Shown here piece after piece: positions 43,940 through 55,485 of a stretch of DNA of 64,000 bases. Each line of letters begins with the position of its first letter. Position 1 is the first letter of the stretch. The translations under genes and the position numbers were made by a program. The notes under the pieces were generated by a model. The model was not told where the DNA came from, made no database searches, and saw only the letters and a program-made list of their open reading frames with translations. The DNA is from Haematococcus lacustris (Eukaryota > Chlorophyta > Chlorophyceae > Chlamydomonadales > Haematococcaceae). The stretch lies in NCBI GenBank assembly GCA_030144725.1, contig JASKMD010000030.1, forward strand, positions 2,018,525 through 2,082,524. Reading direction: 5' to 3'.

Positions 43940-45876
43940 ATGGCGCGCAATCAAGAGAAGGCGCAGAGTATGTTGAATAGGTACGTCGGAGGCTGAGATG
44001 TCGCTCCTCAAAACTGAAGGCGGGGTAAGACTATGAATGAACTGGCCCAATGTGCTGCCACTACATTACAGGTATCTAGCTGGGAAGACAGAAGAAAAGC
44101 GTGGACCTAGAGAGAAGCGACCTTACCTAGCTACAGAGTGTAGAGACCTGAATGAAGCAGACAAATGGCGCCAGCAGATTCTGAGAGAGATTGGCAAGAA
44201 GGTCATGGAGATTCAGAATGCAGGGCTGGGCGAACACAGGTTGAGCTGGGTTGCCATACCCCTGCACTTCTGCAGGCCAGCTAGAGCCGCCACCCATCGC
44301 AGTGGGCCCAGGCGTGCTGGCTTGCATGGGGCTGCAGAATACGAGACCTGAATGATGAGATCAACAAGCTGATGAGGGAGAAGGGGCACTGGGAGCGGCG
44401 CATTGTGGAGTTAGGAGGCCCAGACTACTCCCGCGCAGCACCCAGGGTGACTGACAGCAAAGGCAGAGAAGTGGCAGAGCTGACCGGTGCGTGGTACATG
44501 TCCATTCCAGCAGGCTACTTGGTGTGATCAGTACTCAGCGAGGCAGGGGAACAGTGTGCTGGCCAACTGTGAGCACTGCACCTCACTGCATGTCCACATT
44601 CCTCTTTGCTTGTCCGTGTGCAGGATCAAAAGCATTGCTGCGGCCGCAGCGTTGACAGCTGTACAATTTGTGTGCTACCCTTGCTGCAGGCAAGAGTGCG
44701 GGATATCGCTACTTTGGTGCTGCGAAGCAGCTACCTGGTGTGAAAGAGCTGTTTGAGGTGGCTCCCCCCAAGCAGGTGACAGCGGCAGGGGCTGCGTGCT
44801 GGCAAGCAGGTTTGAGCTAGCAATGCAAGCAGCAGGGTCCAAGAGTGAGGGCCAACCAGCAGGCTCCCATAGTATAGCTATGGTGGCATGGAAGCGCAGC
44901 CAGCTTTAGGGGGGCAGAGGGTGGTGAGCAGTGCCTCAGCCATGCGGCTATGCCAGGTGTGTGGGCTGTTGGACTGCTGGGGATTGCTTTTGGACCATTG
45001 CTCAGGGTATGTGGCGGCAACGGTTGGACACTGATGCGGCTATCAGTCTGGATGGGCTGCCTTGGCTGATGCTCCTCCTCCTCATCCTCATCATCACCAC
45101 CATCACATGGCATCCGCCAGTCGTCAAATACACACATTCTTGTAAAGTCAGACATGCCATATTCTAGGCTCGCATAATGCAGCCACGCCATGCTCCACGG
45201 TCCTGGCACATGGCCAACCACTTTCGATTACTCAGGTTTGTGGCCCGCACTGACGCTAGGCCGCATGGTTCCAGGCATGTGCATACTGCCCACAGGCCTA
45301 CACCCACCTTGCTACAAGCTAGCTGCCAGACAGCACAGTGGGTTGGCTGCTTACATTGGCTGCAGATCCGCAAAACACGGTTTCAAATGCACAAGGCCAT
45401 CGACCCCGACTACTATGGCTTCAGGGACGATGAGGATGGTCTGCTGGAAAAGCTGGAGGCTGAGGCAGAGCGTGTGATGCGGGCTCAGGTATGTGGATCA
45501 GGGGAAGGGGCTGGGACACGCTGCCTGTGGGCTGCACTTGTATTGCGCGGTGCAACGATGGTGTGCCTATCTCAGCTCTGGCAATGCGACGCAGGCGGTG
45601 CTGGAGTGGGAGGAGAAGGAGCACGAGCGGCAAACAGCATTGGGGCGCAAGCGGGCGCCAGGTCTCGGCGTTGGCGATGACGAGGGGTCGGAAGAGGAGG
45701 AAGACGACGGAGCGGCAGGCGCTCGGTTCGTCGCGTACGTGCCACTACCTGACCAGGCAGCGATTGAGGCGCGCGTGCTGGAGAAGAAGAAGGCTGACCT
45801 CATGGCCAAGTACACCAGTGAGGGGTTGGCACGGGAGCAACAGGAGGCTAAAGATCTCCTCAACATTCGAAGCTGA
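43940..45876 (+). CDS. ISY1: ISY1-family pre-mRNA splicing factor (six exons, 282 aa)
   Basis: Exons 43940-43980, 44072-44239, 44338-44486, 44690-44775, 45366-45488 and 45595-45876 have GT...AG borders and sum to 849 nt, exactly 283 codons. The start MARNQEKAQSMLNR is typical of the family. Then come RPYLATECRDLNEADKWRQQ, GLGEHRIRDLNDEINKL, GYRYFGAAKQLPGVKELFE, DPDYYGFRDDEDGLLEKLE, an acidic linker and FVAYVPLPDQ, ending EAKDLLNIRS. Length fits the family (usually ~230-300 aa). ISY1 is a component of the spliceosome (NineTeen complex associated) acting in the nucleus. All key blocks are intact. It is the only clear host gene here, and it lies inside the interval I infer to have been inverted. 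Confidence 0.95.
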
Positions 45877-46247
45877 CATGTAGAGCCGTTGGTAATGCAC
45901 ACGGTTTCTGTAAGATGCCGCGCTGAACATCCGCCGCTGTGCATCCGGGTCGGAGCCGCGCCCACGCGAGCTCAGCAGCTGGACAGACCGCCCCGCCATG
46001 CCTAGCCCAGCAGTGAAGGCCAGGAGTGGGTACACGTGCGCGACAAAGGCCTGCTGCTGCGGTGGCAGCGGCGGCACCAACAGTAGCAATAGTGTCATGT
46101 GTACCTGCCCATGAAGCAAACAAGAGTATCTGTTTATCCCTTACAAGAGGATGTGTGTGATCGAGACCATGCATAGGGTACGGCTCGAGCACTCCTAGGC
46201 TCCCACCTAGGTTAGAGACACAGTTTCACCAGTCACTACCTGTTGTG
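45877..46247. other. Downstream of ISY1; possible TGTAA polyadenylation signal
   Basis: A TGTAA at 45909-45913, the signal used in Chlamydomonas-type algae, lies ~33 nt after the stop codon. No other feature is recognised up to the start of duplication 3. Confidence 0.45.
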
Positions 46248-46410
46248 GAGGACTATAGGGGCTCCCAGAGATGGGGATACAGCTTATGCTGACAGCTTAT
46301 GCTGACATTTAGTCTAACGCCAAATTGACCGACTCCAGCATGCTCGCATATGGAAGGAATGGATACATAGTACTTAGCCTCGTCGTCTGAAGTTCTGGTG
46401 AATACAGAGG

Positions 46411-46674
46411 TTGTCAGCAGTGCGCTCGCAACGTCACATGCACACCATCAATTCAGCATATGATTTGGCATTTGAGCTTGAGGTACTCCGAGAGCTGCTG
46501 AGCAGCCGTCGCCGGCGCTTCAGCAACTATAGTGATTTACCGGCGGTCGAAAGAGAGAAATTGATTGGAACGACGACTCCCGCTCTGGTGGTAGGGAACA
46601 GCTCTCTCACGACAAGTGACAATGCACGGTTTCGTTTCCGCAAATCTATACGCTTCCCTCTCGCAGACCCTTGA
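46411..46674 (+). CDS. Small unidentified ORF in duplication 3
   Basis: Reads NSAYDLAFELEVLRELLSSR followed by a Ser/Thr-rich part. It is preserved in frame in the right copy (51108-51344), but that copy is young. No family recognised. An alternative frame downstream, MHGFVSANLYASL...QQVREDFFK, ends at a splice-donor-like AAG/GTAA. Confidence 0.3.
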   Translation: MSAVRSQRHMHTINSAYDLAFELEVLRELLSSRRRRFSNYSDLPAVEREKLIGTTTPALVVGNSSLTTSDNARFRFRKSIRFPLADP

Positions 46675-46923
46675 GTGCCTGCAGCAAGTTCGCGAGGACT
46701 TCTTCAAGGTAAAAAAATGTCTGACAAAGCCCTGCATAACACTTTCGCATGATTGTTCACCCCCGACCATGTAATGCAGAGCTGCAGGATCAATTGCCTT
46801 GGTGTGTTGCAAAGCTATACAAACTATACAGAACATAAGCCAGCAGCACACCAGCTGGGCTATAACAATAGCTACTTTAGCAGCAGCAGAGCTACGGTTT
46901 TCGTTACTTAGCAGTAGAGTGCA

Positions 46924-47115
46924 ATGACACGCAATGCCGCACAGGACATCCTTGAAGATGAGCAAAACCGACTTGATGTTCCAATGGTGGTTGGGGCTAC
47001 CATGATGATCGCACTGAGTGCGATGTTTGTGGCCTGGTGGGTGCAGTTCACATACCATGACCAGCCAGCACCTTGGCCCTCAACCTTGAGCCTTCATTGC
47101 AGTCGAACACACTAA
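46924..47115 (+). CDS. Small single-pass membrane protein ORF (63 aa), unidentified
   Basis: MTRNAAQDILEDEQNRLDVP, then one hydrophobic segment (VVGATMMIALSAMFVAWWV) and a short tail. The right copy at 51540 is cut short at WWV because CAG has become TAG (CAGTTCACA at about 47044 against TAGTTCACA at about 51660). It may be an exon of a larger gene. No function is proposed. Confidence 0.35.
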   Translation: MTRNAAQDILEDEQNRLDVPMVVGATMMIALSAMFVAWWVQFTYHDQPAPWPSTLSLHCSRTH

Positions 47116-47323
47116 TTGTGAACCACTACAAAACAGTGTTTTTTCTGTGTGGAGATCCCATCGCATGGCATGCTCATGTCCTATACATGGCATACACAAG
47201 GTCATGGTCGCCTACCACCTACATCATTACCTGACCCCTGTGACAGGGCATGCGTAGAGTTGGCATGACAAAACATGCACTAAATGTAAGCTGATGACAG
47301 CTTCAAGTGGGGGGGGGCACACA

Positions 47324-47920
47324 CTACTGTGCTGCAGCGGGCTGCTGCTGCTGGGCTGTGTGTGGCTTGTCTCGCAGCCGCTTGTAGCCCAGGCCAGGGT
47401 ACTCCTTGCCCTTGGCTGGCAGAGCTCCCTGCTCTGGCCAGTAGCACAGCTCCAGTGGACGCCACCTGCTCTCCCCAATGCGCTGCATGTTCAATGCTGC
47501 ATTGCAGTCCCTGTCCAGCCACCTGCCTGGCTGTGGTGCTGGCTTGGCCTTGGCAGCCTTGCCCTTGCCCTTGCCTTTACCCTTGGTGGGCTGGCTCGGC
47601 TCAGCTGCCTCTGGCTCAGCCTTGGTGCGCTTGCTGGCTGCTACATCATGCCCCTCACTGGCTGGTCACGCTGCTGGCTCCATGCCGGGCGCACCAGGCG
47701 GTGTTCCACCTGCCCTGTTGGGGGCTTCCAGCCTGCACGCCTAGTGGGCTGCTCATGGTCCAGCTCCTCCTCACAGGGCTGCTGGCCATTCACAGCTGAG
47801 CTGACCCGGGTGGTGCGGTGCTCATCCACAGGACCAGGGGCCCCACCCTACGCCCGCCACGCTTTGGCTTGCCTGGCACGGGTGTGGTGGGGGGCTGCTG
47901 CCACTGCTCCAGGCACTATA
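47324..47920 (-). pseudogene. Fanzor relic (second subfamily), truncated at a duplication breakpoint
   Basis: Minus strand: GKPKRGGRRVGP fused to the VDEHRTTRVSSAVNG segment, then C-terminal exon with RuvC-III LDRDCNAALNMQRIG and a stop at 47324. The non-coding tail retains GAAGCTGTCATCAGCTT and the first stem but not the GGGACAA terminus. It is the truncated duplicate of 51940-52532. Confidence 0.75.
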
Positions 47921-49227
47921 GGTCAGGGCCTCCCAACCCCCTTGAAAAGGGGGTGTGTCCGTTTCACGCGGTTTATTTCTCGCACAGTTTGCGGATTGAT
48001 CAACGAAGCACATCAGTATGTAGAGTGCTCGCTTGGCTACACGCTACGGCTGTCCTGAGCGTCCATGACTATGTATATGATGCACTGCTTAGGCGTGAAC
48101 CCGGCCTACATTTTATGGGCAGATATCACCATGCACGCCTCCTCCACCCTCGACCTTCTTAATGACGCCGTGATGAAGCAAACGCAAGTATGTGTGCAGT
48201 CGCGCTTTGTGTTGCGATGGCCGGAATTGCGAGTTTGAAACCTAAGAAGCTGAAATGCTTCTTTAACGCACCCACACCACTGCTGATGCTGCGTCTAGAA
48301 CAGCCGCATATTTCTTAACATCTATTAGCTTCCCCTCGTCATTTGTGTCGCTCGCGCTGTCAAGCGAGAGACGGAGTGGTTGTATGCTCTAGCGGTTCAT
48401 CAAGACAATATGTGCACCCTTCACTTCTTGTTATAGTAGACTATGCGGCCTGATAGTCAAACTGACCGCGGGACTCTTCATACTTGAGCCTTTTCTGCTC
48501 GTTCCCCTGGTTATGTGCTTTGTTCGTTGTAGCAAGAGCATATGCGTAGGTGCGAAGCCTTCGTTGTGTCGCTACGTCGTTTTGGGACATCACCACCGAG
48601 ACATGTGCTTCACGGTGTCATGACCTGCTGCACTCCCTCGCACCTCGTGTCCTCCCATCTGGCCCCACTCGCACCTGCCGGCCTGTAAACTCCATAGCAA
48701 AGGCCCCAGGCCCATGGCCTGAGTTTGTTAACGAACAGCAGCTTTTGCTTTAGCATCAATCACCGTGCATACAAAACGTGCATACCCCACTGGCTGGGTA
48801 CAGTAGATGAGCAACAAGTATCTAAAGGCAAACATCACCAGGGCAAACATCACCAAGGCAAACATCACCAGCACCCCATGGCAGGGCAAGGTCTGTATAC
48901 TCCATAGCTAGGCCTGGTCTCTTGTCCATTAGCTACACGCCCATGGCAACAAAGCAGAGCCCTATGGCAACTCCTTATGCCTTGTGGGGCTGCCACCAGG
49001 CATACGTGAACGGCGAATGATCGCCTCAGCCAGACTGCAATCACATGGGCACACACAAGTAGTTTACACTTTGCACACGTTCCTGCTTGCCTGCTGCCAT
49101 GTGACCCATGTGGCTTGGCCACCCCCCTCTAGTGTGTGGTGCTGCCAGCCCCCCATGTGAAGCCTGGCCATGCGTGAAGCTAACATCCTTGCAATGGCAT
49201 GGCATGCCATGCCATGCCCCCTACCCC
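47921..49227. other. No recognisable gene; short tandem repeat at 48823-48870
   Basis: Only short frames. GGCAAACATCACCA repeats about three times near 48830-48868. Comparatively AT-rich around 48240-48560. Confidence 0.5.
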
Positions 49228-50043
49228 TTACCAACCTGTGTGGGCCTCGTGTATGTAGGTCTGGAGCAAGTCATGGTTGCGCCGGTGGGTGGTGGCGCTG
49301 GCCTGCCGGCCTGGATCAGCTCCAGGGAAAACAGCGCCAACGACGCCTGGGAGGCTGAGCAAGCGCTCACGGCTCAGGATGTACTCAGCTGTGTACCCCC
49401 CCGTGTGCGTGTCACACTCCTGGTTGCGGGAGCGGGCCAGGCTGCTGGACTGGGTGGCTGGGTGGCAGGCTGGCTGCGTGGCTGGCTTGGTGCTTTGGTT
49501 GCTGAGCATGCCTCGCAAGAAGGGCAATGACACCCTGGAGCGCAACAGGAGATTCCACTTGTCCTTCTGGTCCTTGCTGAAGCCCTTGTTGGCTGCGGCC
49601 ACCTGTGCCCGCAGCTGCTCTAGCTTGATGCTGGTGGTGGTTAGCTGCCTCTTGGTGTGAGCCAGCTCCGTGCGGGCCGCTGCCAGGTCTTTTTGGGCGG
49701 CCTCCAGGGCAGCCGCTGTGTCAGTGAGTTGGGCTTGTGTGCCCTGCAGCTGCTGCAAGAATGCCTCCTCTAGCTGGTCGACCTGCTGCATAAACCCCAG
49801 CAAGTCTAACTCCCACTGCTGGTCACGTTGACAAGCAAGGGCCGACAGGCTGCAGTGCCGCTCCCTCAGCTGGCGGTACAGCTCCTGAGAGCATAGAAGC
49901 TCAACATTGAGGGCTGCATGCGCAGCGGTGAGGGCTGCATGCGTAGCGGTGAGCTGCTCCATGCTCTTGGCTGCTTTATGCCTAGCCTTGGTTTTTGCCC
50001 CATTGGCTCTGTTTGCTCTAGTTTGTTTTTTGACGGGTGGCAT
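49228..50043 (-). CDS. Predicted coiled-coil protein (271 aa), unidentified
   Basis: Starts MPPVKKQTRANRANGAKTKA, a basic stretch that could be a nuclear signal. A long Ala/Gln/Leu-rich coiled coil follows (residues ~30-165, for example EAAQKDLAAARTELAHTKRQ). The C-terminal third is loosely structured with KDQKDKWNLLLRSRVSLPFL. It is single-exon with no flanking partner. It may belong to a mobile element or be chance in GC-rich DNA; heptad-like Leu/Ala spacing argues mildly for coding. Confidence 0.45.
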   Translation of the reverse strand: MPPVKKQTRANRANGAKTKARHKAAKSMEQLTATHAALTAAHAALNVELLCSQELYRQLRERHCSLSALACQRDQQWELDLLGFMQQVDQLEEAFLQQLQGTQAQLTDTAAALEAAQKDLAAARTELAHTKRQLTTTSIKLEQLRAQVAAANKGFSKDQKDKWNLLLRSRVSLPFLRGMLSNQSTKPATQPACHPATQSSSLARSRNQECDTHTGGYTAEYILSRERLLSLPGVVGAVFPGADPGRQASATTHRRNHDLLQTYIHEAHTGW

Positions 50044-50124
50044 GTCAGGCAGAAGGGCAGTGAGGCGGTGCTGGGAGGTGGTGGTAGGCAGCTGGGCCTG
50101 CTAGGGTGGGCTGCTGGCAGGTAC

Positions 50125-50580
50125 AGTGGGCAGGAAGGGTCAGTGGTGCTTGGGCTCCTGCAATTGACAATCCATGGCTCACTGAGATTTGAGAGTAATA
50201 TTGACTATTCTGTCTCATATGAGTAGAGTAGCTTTTGATTTGGGGGACAGCACAAAAATAAGAGTTTTGGCTGGATTACTGCAAATCCTACCTGCTCAGT
50301 GGAGCCGCAGCTGAAGCTTGTAAAGCCCATTTAGGTGTGCCGTGAAGGGATTGTGGTGCTTGGGCTCCTGCAATTCACACGCCATGGCTCACTGAGCTAT
50401 TTGAGTAATATTGCTTCTTCTGACACAAATGGGCATATGAGTATTGTAGTCTTTGAAAGTGCGGTCAGCACAAAAATAAGACATCTCTCTGAGTTTTGGC
50501 TGGATTTGCTGCTTTGGCTGCAAATCCTACCTGCTCAGCGGAGCCGCAGCTGAAGCTTGAATTAGCCATTTACGTATGCT
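50125..50580. repeat. Two-copy tandem repeat, ~215-bp unit
   Basis: GTGGTGCTTGGGCTCCTGCA begins both copies (about 50141 and 50356). They share CCATGGCTCACTGAG, AGCACAAAAATAAGA, TTTTGGCTGGAT and GGAGCCGCAGCTGAAGCTTG, with small indels. No coding content is seen. Confidence 0.8.
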
Positions 50581-50918
50581 GTGGTGTACTCGGAAACTCC
50601 TGCATCATCAGATGTTCGTCGGGTAACCTGTGCTGGCGCAGGATAGGTGGCAACTGCTGCGTGCACCTCACCTCGCGGGCTGGCAGCAGCGCCTATGCGC
50701 AGAGCACCAAGAGCACGCCTGCACTGCGCGATGTCTTGAGGGTGGCCGGCGGATCCCAACCACCCTGCCGACCACAATCGAAGCAGCTGCCGGTTGCTGC
50801 CAAAACTAGAGTCCGCGTTTATGCCATGCCGCGCGGGGCTAAAGCCATCGGCCTGCTCCCGGAGCAATCGGTCGCATGTGACGGTCTTACATGCCAAAAC
50901 ATCAGAGTTGGGAGGCCC
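50581..50918. other. Stretch without recognisable features
   Basis: A minus-strand frame (50562-50897) stays open but shows no recognisable family or repeat. Confidence 0.4.
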
Positions 50919-52532
50919 TGACTATAGGGGCTCCCAGAGATGGGGATACAGCTTATGCTGACAGCTTATGCTGACATTTAGTCTAACGCCAAATTGACCG
51001 ACTCCAGCATGCTCGCATATGAAAGGAATGGATACATAGTACTTAGCCTCGTCGTCTGAAGTTCTGGTGAATACAGAGGTTGTCAGCAGTGCGCTCGCAG
51101 CGTCACTATGCACACCATCAATTCAGCATATGATTTGGCTTTTGAGCTTGAGGTACTCCGAGAGCTGCTGAGCAGCCGTCGCCGGCGCTTCAGCAACTAT
51201 AGTGATTTACCGGCGGTCGAAAGAGAGAAATTAATTGGAACGACGACACCCGCGCTGATGGTACGGGACAGCTCTCTCATGCAAACTGACAATGCACGGT
51301 CTCGTTTCCGCAAATCTATACGCTTCCCTCTCGCAGACCCTTGAGTGTCTGCAGCAAGTTCGCGAGGACTTCTTCAAGGTAAGAGGCAGAGCTGCAGGAT
51401 CAATTGCCTTGGTGTGTTGCAAAGCTATACAAACTATACAGAACATAAGCCAGCAGCACACCAGCTGGGCTATAACAATAGCTACTTTAGCAGCAGCAGC
51501 AGCAGAGCTACGGTTTTCGTTACTTAGCAGTAGAGTGCAATGACACGCAATGCCGCACAGGACATCCTTGAAGATGAGCATAACCGACTTGATGTTCCAA
51601 TGGTGGTTGGGGCTACCATGATGATCGCACTGAGTGCGATGTTTGTGGCCTGGTGGGTGTAGTTCACATACCATGACCAGCCAGCACCTTGGCCCTCAAC
51701 CTTGAGCCTTCATTGCAGTCGAACACACTAATTGTGAACCACTACAAAACAGTGTTTTTTCTGTGTGGAGTTCCCATCGCATGGCATGCTCATGTCCTAT
51801 ACATGGCATACACAAGGTCATGGTCGCCTACCACCTACATCATTACCTGACCCCTGTGACAGGGCATGCGTAGAGTTGGCATGACAAAACATGCACTAAA
51901 TGTAAGCTGATGACAGCTTCAAGTGGGGGGGGGCACACACTACTGTGCTGCAGCGGGCTGCTGCTGCTGGGCTGTGTGTGGCTTGTCTCGCAGCCGCTTG
52001 TAGCCCAGGCCAGGGTACTCCTTGCCCTTGGCTGGCAGAGCTCCCTGGTCTGGCCAGTAGCACAGCTCCAGCGGCCGCCACCTGCTCTCCCCAATGCGCT
52101 GCATGTTCAATGCTGCATTGCAGTCCCTGTCCAGCCACCTGCCTGGCTGTGGTGCTGGCTTGGCCTTGGCAGCCTTGCCCTTGCCCTTGCCTTTACCCTT
52201 GGTGGGCTGGCTCGGCTCAGCTGCCTCTGGCTCAGCCTTGGTGCGCTTGCTGGCTGCTACATCATGCCCCTCACTGGCTGGTCACGCTGCTGGCTCCATG
52301 CCGGGCGCACCAGGCGGTGTTCCACCTGCCCTGTTGGGGGCTTCCAGCCTGCACGCCTAGTGGGCTGCTCATGGTCCAGCTCCTCCTCACAGGGCTGCTG
52401 GCCATTCACAGCTGAGCTGACCCGGGTGGTGCGGTGCTCATCCACAGGACCCGGGGCCCCACCCTACGCCCGCCACGCTTTGGCTTGCCTGGCACGGGTG
52501 TGGTGGGGGGCTGCTGCCACTGCTCCAGGCAC
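50919..52532. repeat. Segmental duplication 3, right copy
   Basis: Counterpart of 46248-47920. Beyond 52532 the sequence continues into the rest of the Fanzor at 51940-53984, so this is the donor side of the duplication. Confidence 0.9.
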
Positions 52533-53984
52533 CTGCATACATGCACCGCATGGCGCATGCGGCAGGGCAGGGGTACGGTGTCCTGCAAAGAGTCTCCCTC
52601 CTCCAGGGCCAGTAGTCTCCGCTGCTTGGCTGCCTCCTCCATCAGGTCGTTGACATGCGCCTTGTCCAGGTGGGGCGCCTGCAGCTCAGGGCTGTCAGTG
52701 TTGAGGCTGTACCCACACGTCAGCTTGGTGAAGAGCTGAGCCTCCTCCCCGCTCCATCCTAGTCTGGCCCTGGCTGCCTTGGCGTAGAGCTTGACATAGC
52801 GCTCTGCATGCATGCAGGTCAGGTCAGGTCAGGTCAGGTCTATGTCAAGTCTATGTCAGGTCAGGTCAGGTCAGGGCTATGTCAGGTCAGGTATATGTCA
52901 AGGTCCAGGTCCAGAGTCTATTCACCACCACCACTTGCCTGGGTTGGAGTAGTGCTGCTGCATGGCGACCGCCAGCTGCATTGAGTGATGGTTGATGGTG
53001 TTGAGGTCACCGGTGAAGTTGGCGCTGCCCAGCTGCTGCAGCTTGGCCAGTAGCTCCTGGTTACTGGGATCATTAAAGGCTGGCTTGATGCTGTAGTGTA
53101 GGTTCTGCCCAGGGCGCCCAAGCCGCCGCTGCAGCTGGTCGTAGGGGGTGAGGAAATTGGAGTTGGCAAAGTACTCACAAAAAACCTTGAGCTGCTGCAG
53201 CATGACTGGGTCTTCGCAGTCAAGGGGCATGGGTGGCCCAGTGGGAGCTGCTGGTGGAGGGTGGCGGGCAGCAAGGCGGGCGCTGGGTGGGCGCTGGGTG
53301 GGTGGTGCTGGGGCAGGCTCAGGCTCTGGCTCTGGCTCAGCCTCAGGAGCCCAGTCCATTTCCATGCTGGCTGGCTGAGCAGGGACACGCAGGGGGAGTG
53401 GGGGTAGGGGTGCAGCATCCAGTGCACGGGGAGGCTGCACGGCTGAAGGTGTAGGGGCGCTGGGGTACCCCGGGGTGCAGTAGCCCACAAGGCATGTCAG
53501 GAAGATCCTGAGCACATACAGTGACGCGATGACGCGGAGCTGGCTGTGTACCCCAGCCCTCAGCTGGAAATGGGCCATCAGCTTGCGGCGGGTTTTCTTG
53601 CACCCGCGCAGCACGGCGTCACCAGGTACTTTGATGACCTGCGGCAACCAAGCACAATCAACATTTTGACAGGGCCGGCACACCATGCGGGGACACAAAC
53701 GAAGCGGGGACACGAACAGTGCGGGGCACACAAGGCGGTATGCGCCCCCGTGCGCACCTGTCGGCGCTGGGTGTTCCATTCAGCCCTTCGCTCCTCGCGT
53801 TGTTTGGCTGGAGGGGTGACAGGACCTGCGCTGGCATGAACAACAGCGATGTGAGCAGCGCGGAGCTCACCGGACTGCACACTTGCAGCGGACCACACCA
53901 CGACTACGACGAACCTTGTTTTCGCGGGCTTTCAATCGGAAGCGGATCTTGCTCCGCGGCACTGGGCCGCTTCCTCGGAGGCAT
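51940..53984 (-). pseudogene. Fanzor, second subfamily: intact 5' exons, deleted catalytic core
   Basis: Minus-strand exons 53984-53915 (MPPRKRPSAAEQDPLPIES, nuclear-signal-like), 53825-53758 and 53638-52939, then exon 4 from 52803. Phases and exon-2 length (68 nt) match the 31-34 kb gene. Exon 3 reads VIKVPGDAVLRGCKKTRRKL, with an acidic-proline linker (EAEPEPEPEPAPAP) and KPAFNDPSNQELLAKLQQLG. Exon 4 breaks near 52450, where GKPKRGGRRVGPR is fused out of frame to the VDEHRTTRVSS segment, so RuvC-I is lost. The C-terminal part with RuvC-III ends at 51940. Intron 3 again has the GC donor GCAAGT. The protein differs at many positions from the main family, so this is an older lineage. Confidence 0.8.
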
Positions 53985-54023
53985 TGCGCCACTAGGCTCA
54001 TACCTACTAACACCTGCTGAGCT

Positions 54024-54036
54024 CCTACTTATACCC
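54024..54036 (-). promoter_or_regulatory. TATA-like box upstream of the second-subfamily Fanzor
   Basis: GGGTATAAGTAGGAG on the minus strand, about 45 nt upstream of the start codon at 53984. Position and sequence suit a TATA box; a transcription start is not shown. Confidence 0.5.
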
Positions 54037-55289
54037 AGGAGGCGATGTCACTCACTCTCGCACTCCCAAAGGGCACAGGGCACTCCGACCAAAGGGCAAA
54101 GGGTACTCCGACCAAAGGGCACTCTGGCCAGGCTAGGGCACTCCGGCCATCATGACAGCGTGAACATAGGCAGGTGGACTGCTGGCTGACCATGACCAGC
54201 CAGCACAAGGCTGTCCAAGGTTCAGTTGCTGCCTGCTTCAGCTGGCTGAACGTAAGTTGGTTTGAGATTGGCATTGGCTATCTTTGTGCATGGACATTGC
54301 CCCTGCAGGGAGATGTTCAGGCGTGGATGCGGTGTGTAAGGTGTTGCTCGGCCTGGACGCGCACCACTCCAGTGGGACGAGGCACAGTAGGCCGCATGGA
54401 TGGCAGCTCACTGCTTATGAGTGTCGAAACCTTAAGCAAGGCTGGTACATATGCTGGGCCGCAAAGGCCATTGGGTCAGCGGCTGCACACACTGCATGCA
54501 TGTGCCAGAGCTGCCCTGCAAGTCGGCATTGGCAATGTGCTCTCAGACCATGCAACATCTTTTGCAACATCCTCATGCATTGCATGTTCCTTTGTAGCCA
54601 GGTGATCAGCAGGTAGGATGTGCAGTGCTGCACCTGATGTTGGATCTTACTGCATCATTAGCTTTTTGAGCTGCTCCAGCAAGGACAGTGGTGTGGCAGT
54701 GTCTAAGGAGGAGGTTGTTCAGAGAGCCTGGACCCATGGCCATGGAAGATGAGCGGGCAGCAAGCGCAGCCTCCAGGTAGGCTACAGGTCACAGGGGAGC
54801 AGGACACCTGGTATTAGAGCAGCATGCCACAGCCGCATATCAAGATCATATGCGCATGGCATGTGAGTGTGGCAGTGCTTGAACATACAAGGCTTCAGGA
54901 GTGACAAGCCTTGCTGCTTGCATGTCAAGCAGGGCTGCCCACGCTTGGGCAAATACCGGCAGGCAGGCTTGTATGTGTTAACCCTGACGATCCTATGACC
55001 TGACGTGATCACCACTGCGCTCCCTGTGCCTATTCTGTGTCTAAGGGTGGTATGACATCGTGCGTGGAGCGTAGTTGACTTTGAGCGGTCAGTTTTTCTC
55101 TAATTTATGTGCTCAATTGTTGTGGTGGTAAGCGTGAGGGTTGCATTGTCATGATGTATGTGTGCAGCATGTGTTCCATTGTGTGCATGTTAGGTTGTTT
55201 CTGAGCTAGTGGCCATGGCCATCACGGAGGGGCAAGGTGGTTAGGTGTGTTGCCAAGGCAGTGCTGGAGGCATATTGCAATGTGGTGGA
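54037..55289. other. Region without a recognisable gene
   Basis: At 54065-54150 an imperfect repeat of AAAGGGCA..GGGCACTCCGACC (four to five units) lies just upstream of the Fanzor promoter. The rest (54150-55289) has short frames only and no family recognised. Confidence 0.5.
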
Positions 55290-55308
55290 GATGGCTGGAA
55301 CTGTGTGT
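55290..55308. repeat. Flank repeat, target 1 (5' side of the 55-58 kb Fanzor)
   Basis: GATGGCTGGAACTGTGTGT, identical to the predicted guide of the Fanzor copy that ends at 30946. Confidence 0.75.
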
Positions 55309-55485
55309 CTGAATCCTATAGTCAGTGAGTCAGTGCATACCCCCACAATGCCCCGGCTGCACGAGCACTTGTACTTTTGATGAGGTGCCCAGTGACCAGC
55401 ACTTATTTTCACACAACCGTGTATTTTTCAAGGGAAACCCAAGTTGCTTGAAAAGGCCACCGCCCGTCGCACTGCGCATCGCGTG

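Larger units (their letters stand above)
46248..47920. repeat. Segmental duplication 3, left copy
   Basis: Repeated at 50919-52532. It starts at GACTATAGGGGCTCCCAGAG in both and ends inside a Fanzor copy (GCTCCAGGCAC). The left copy has a ~65-bp stretch near 46710-46777 that the right copy lacks. Confidence 0.9.
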
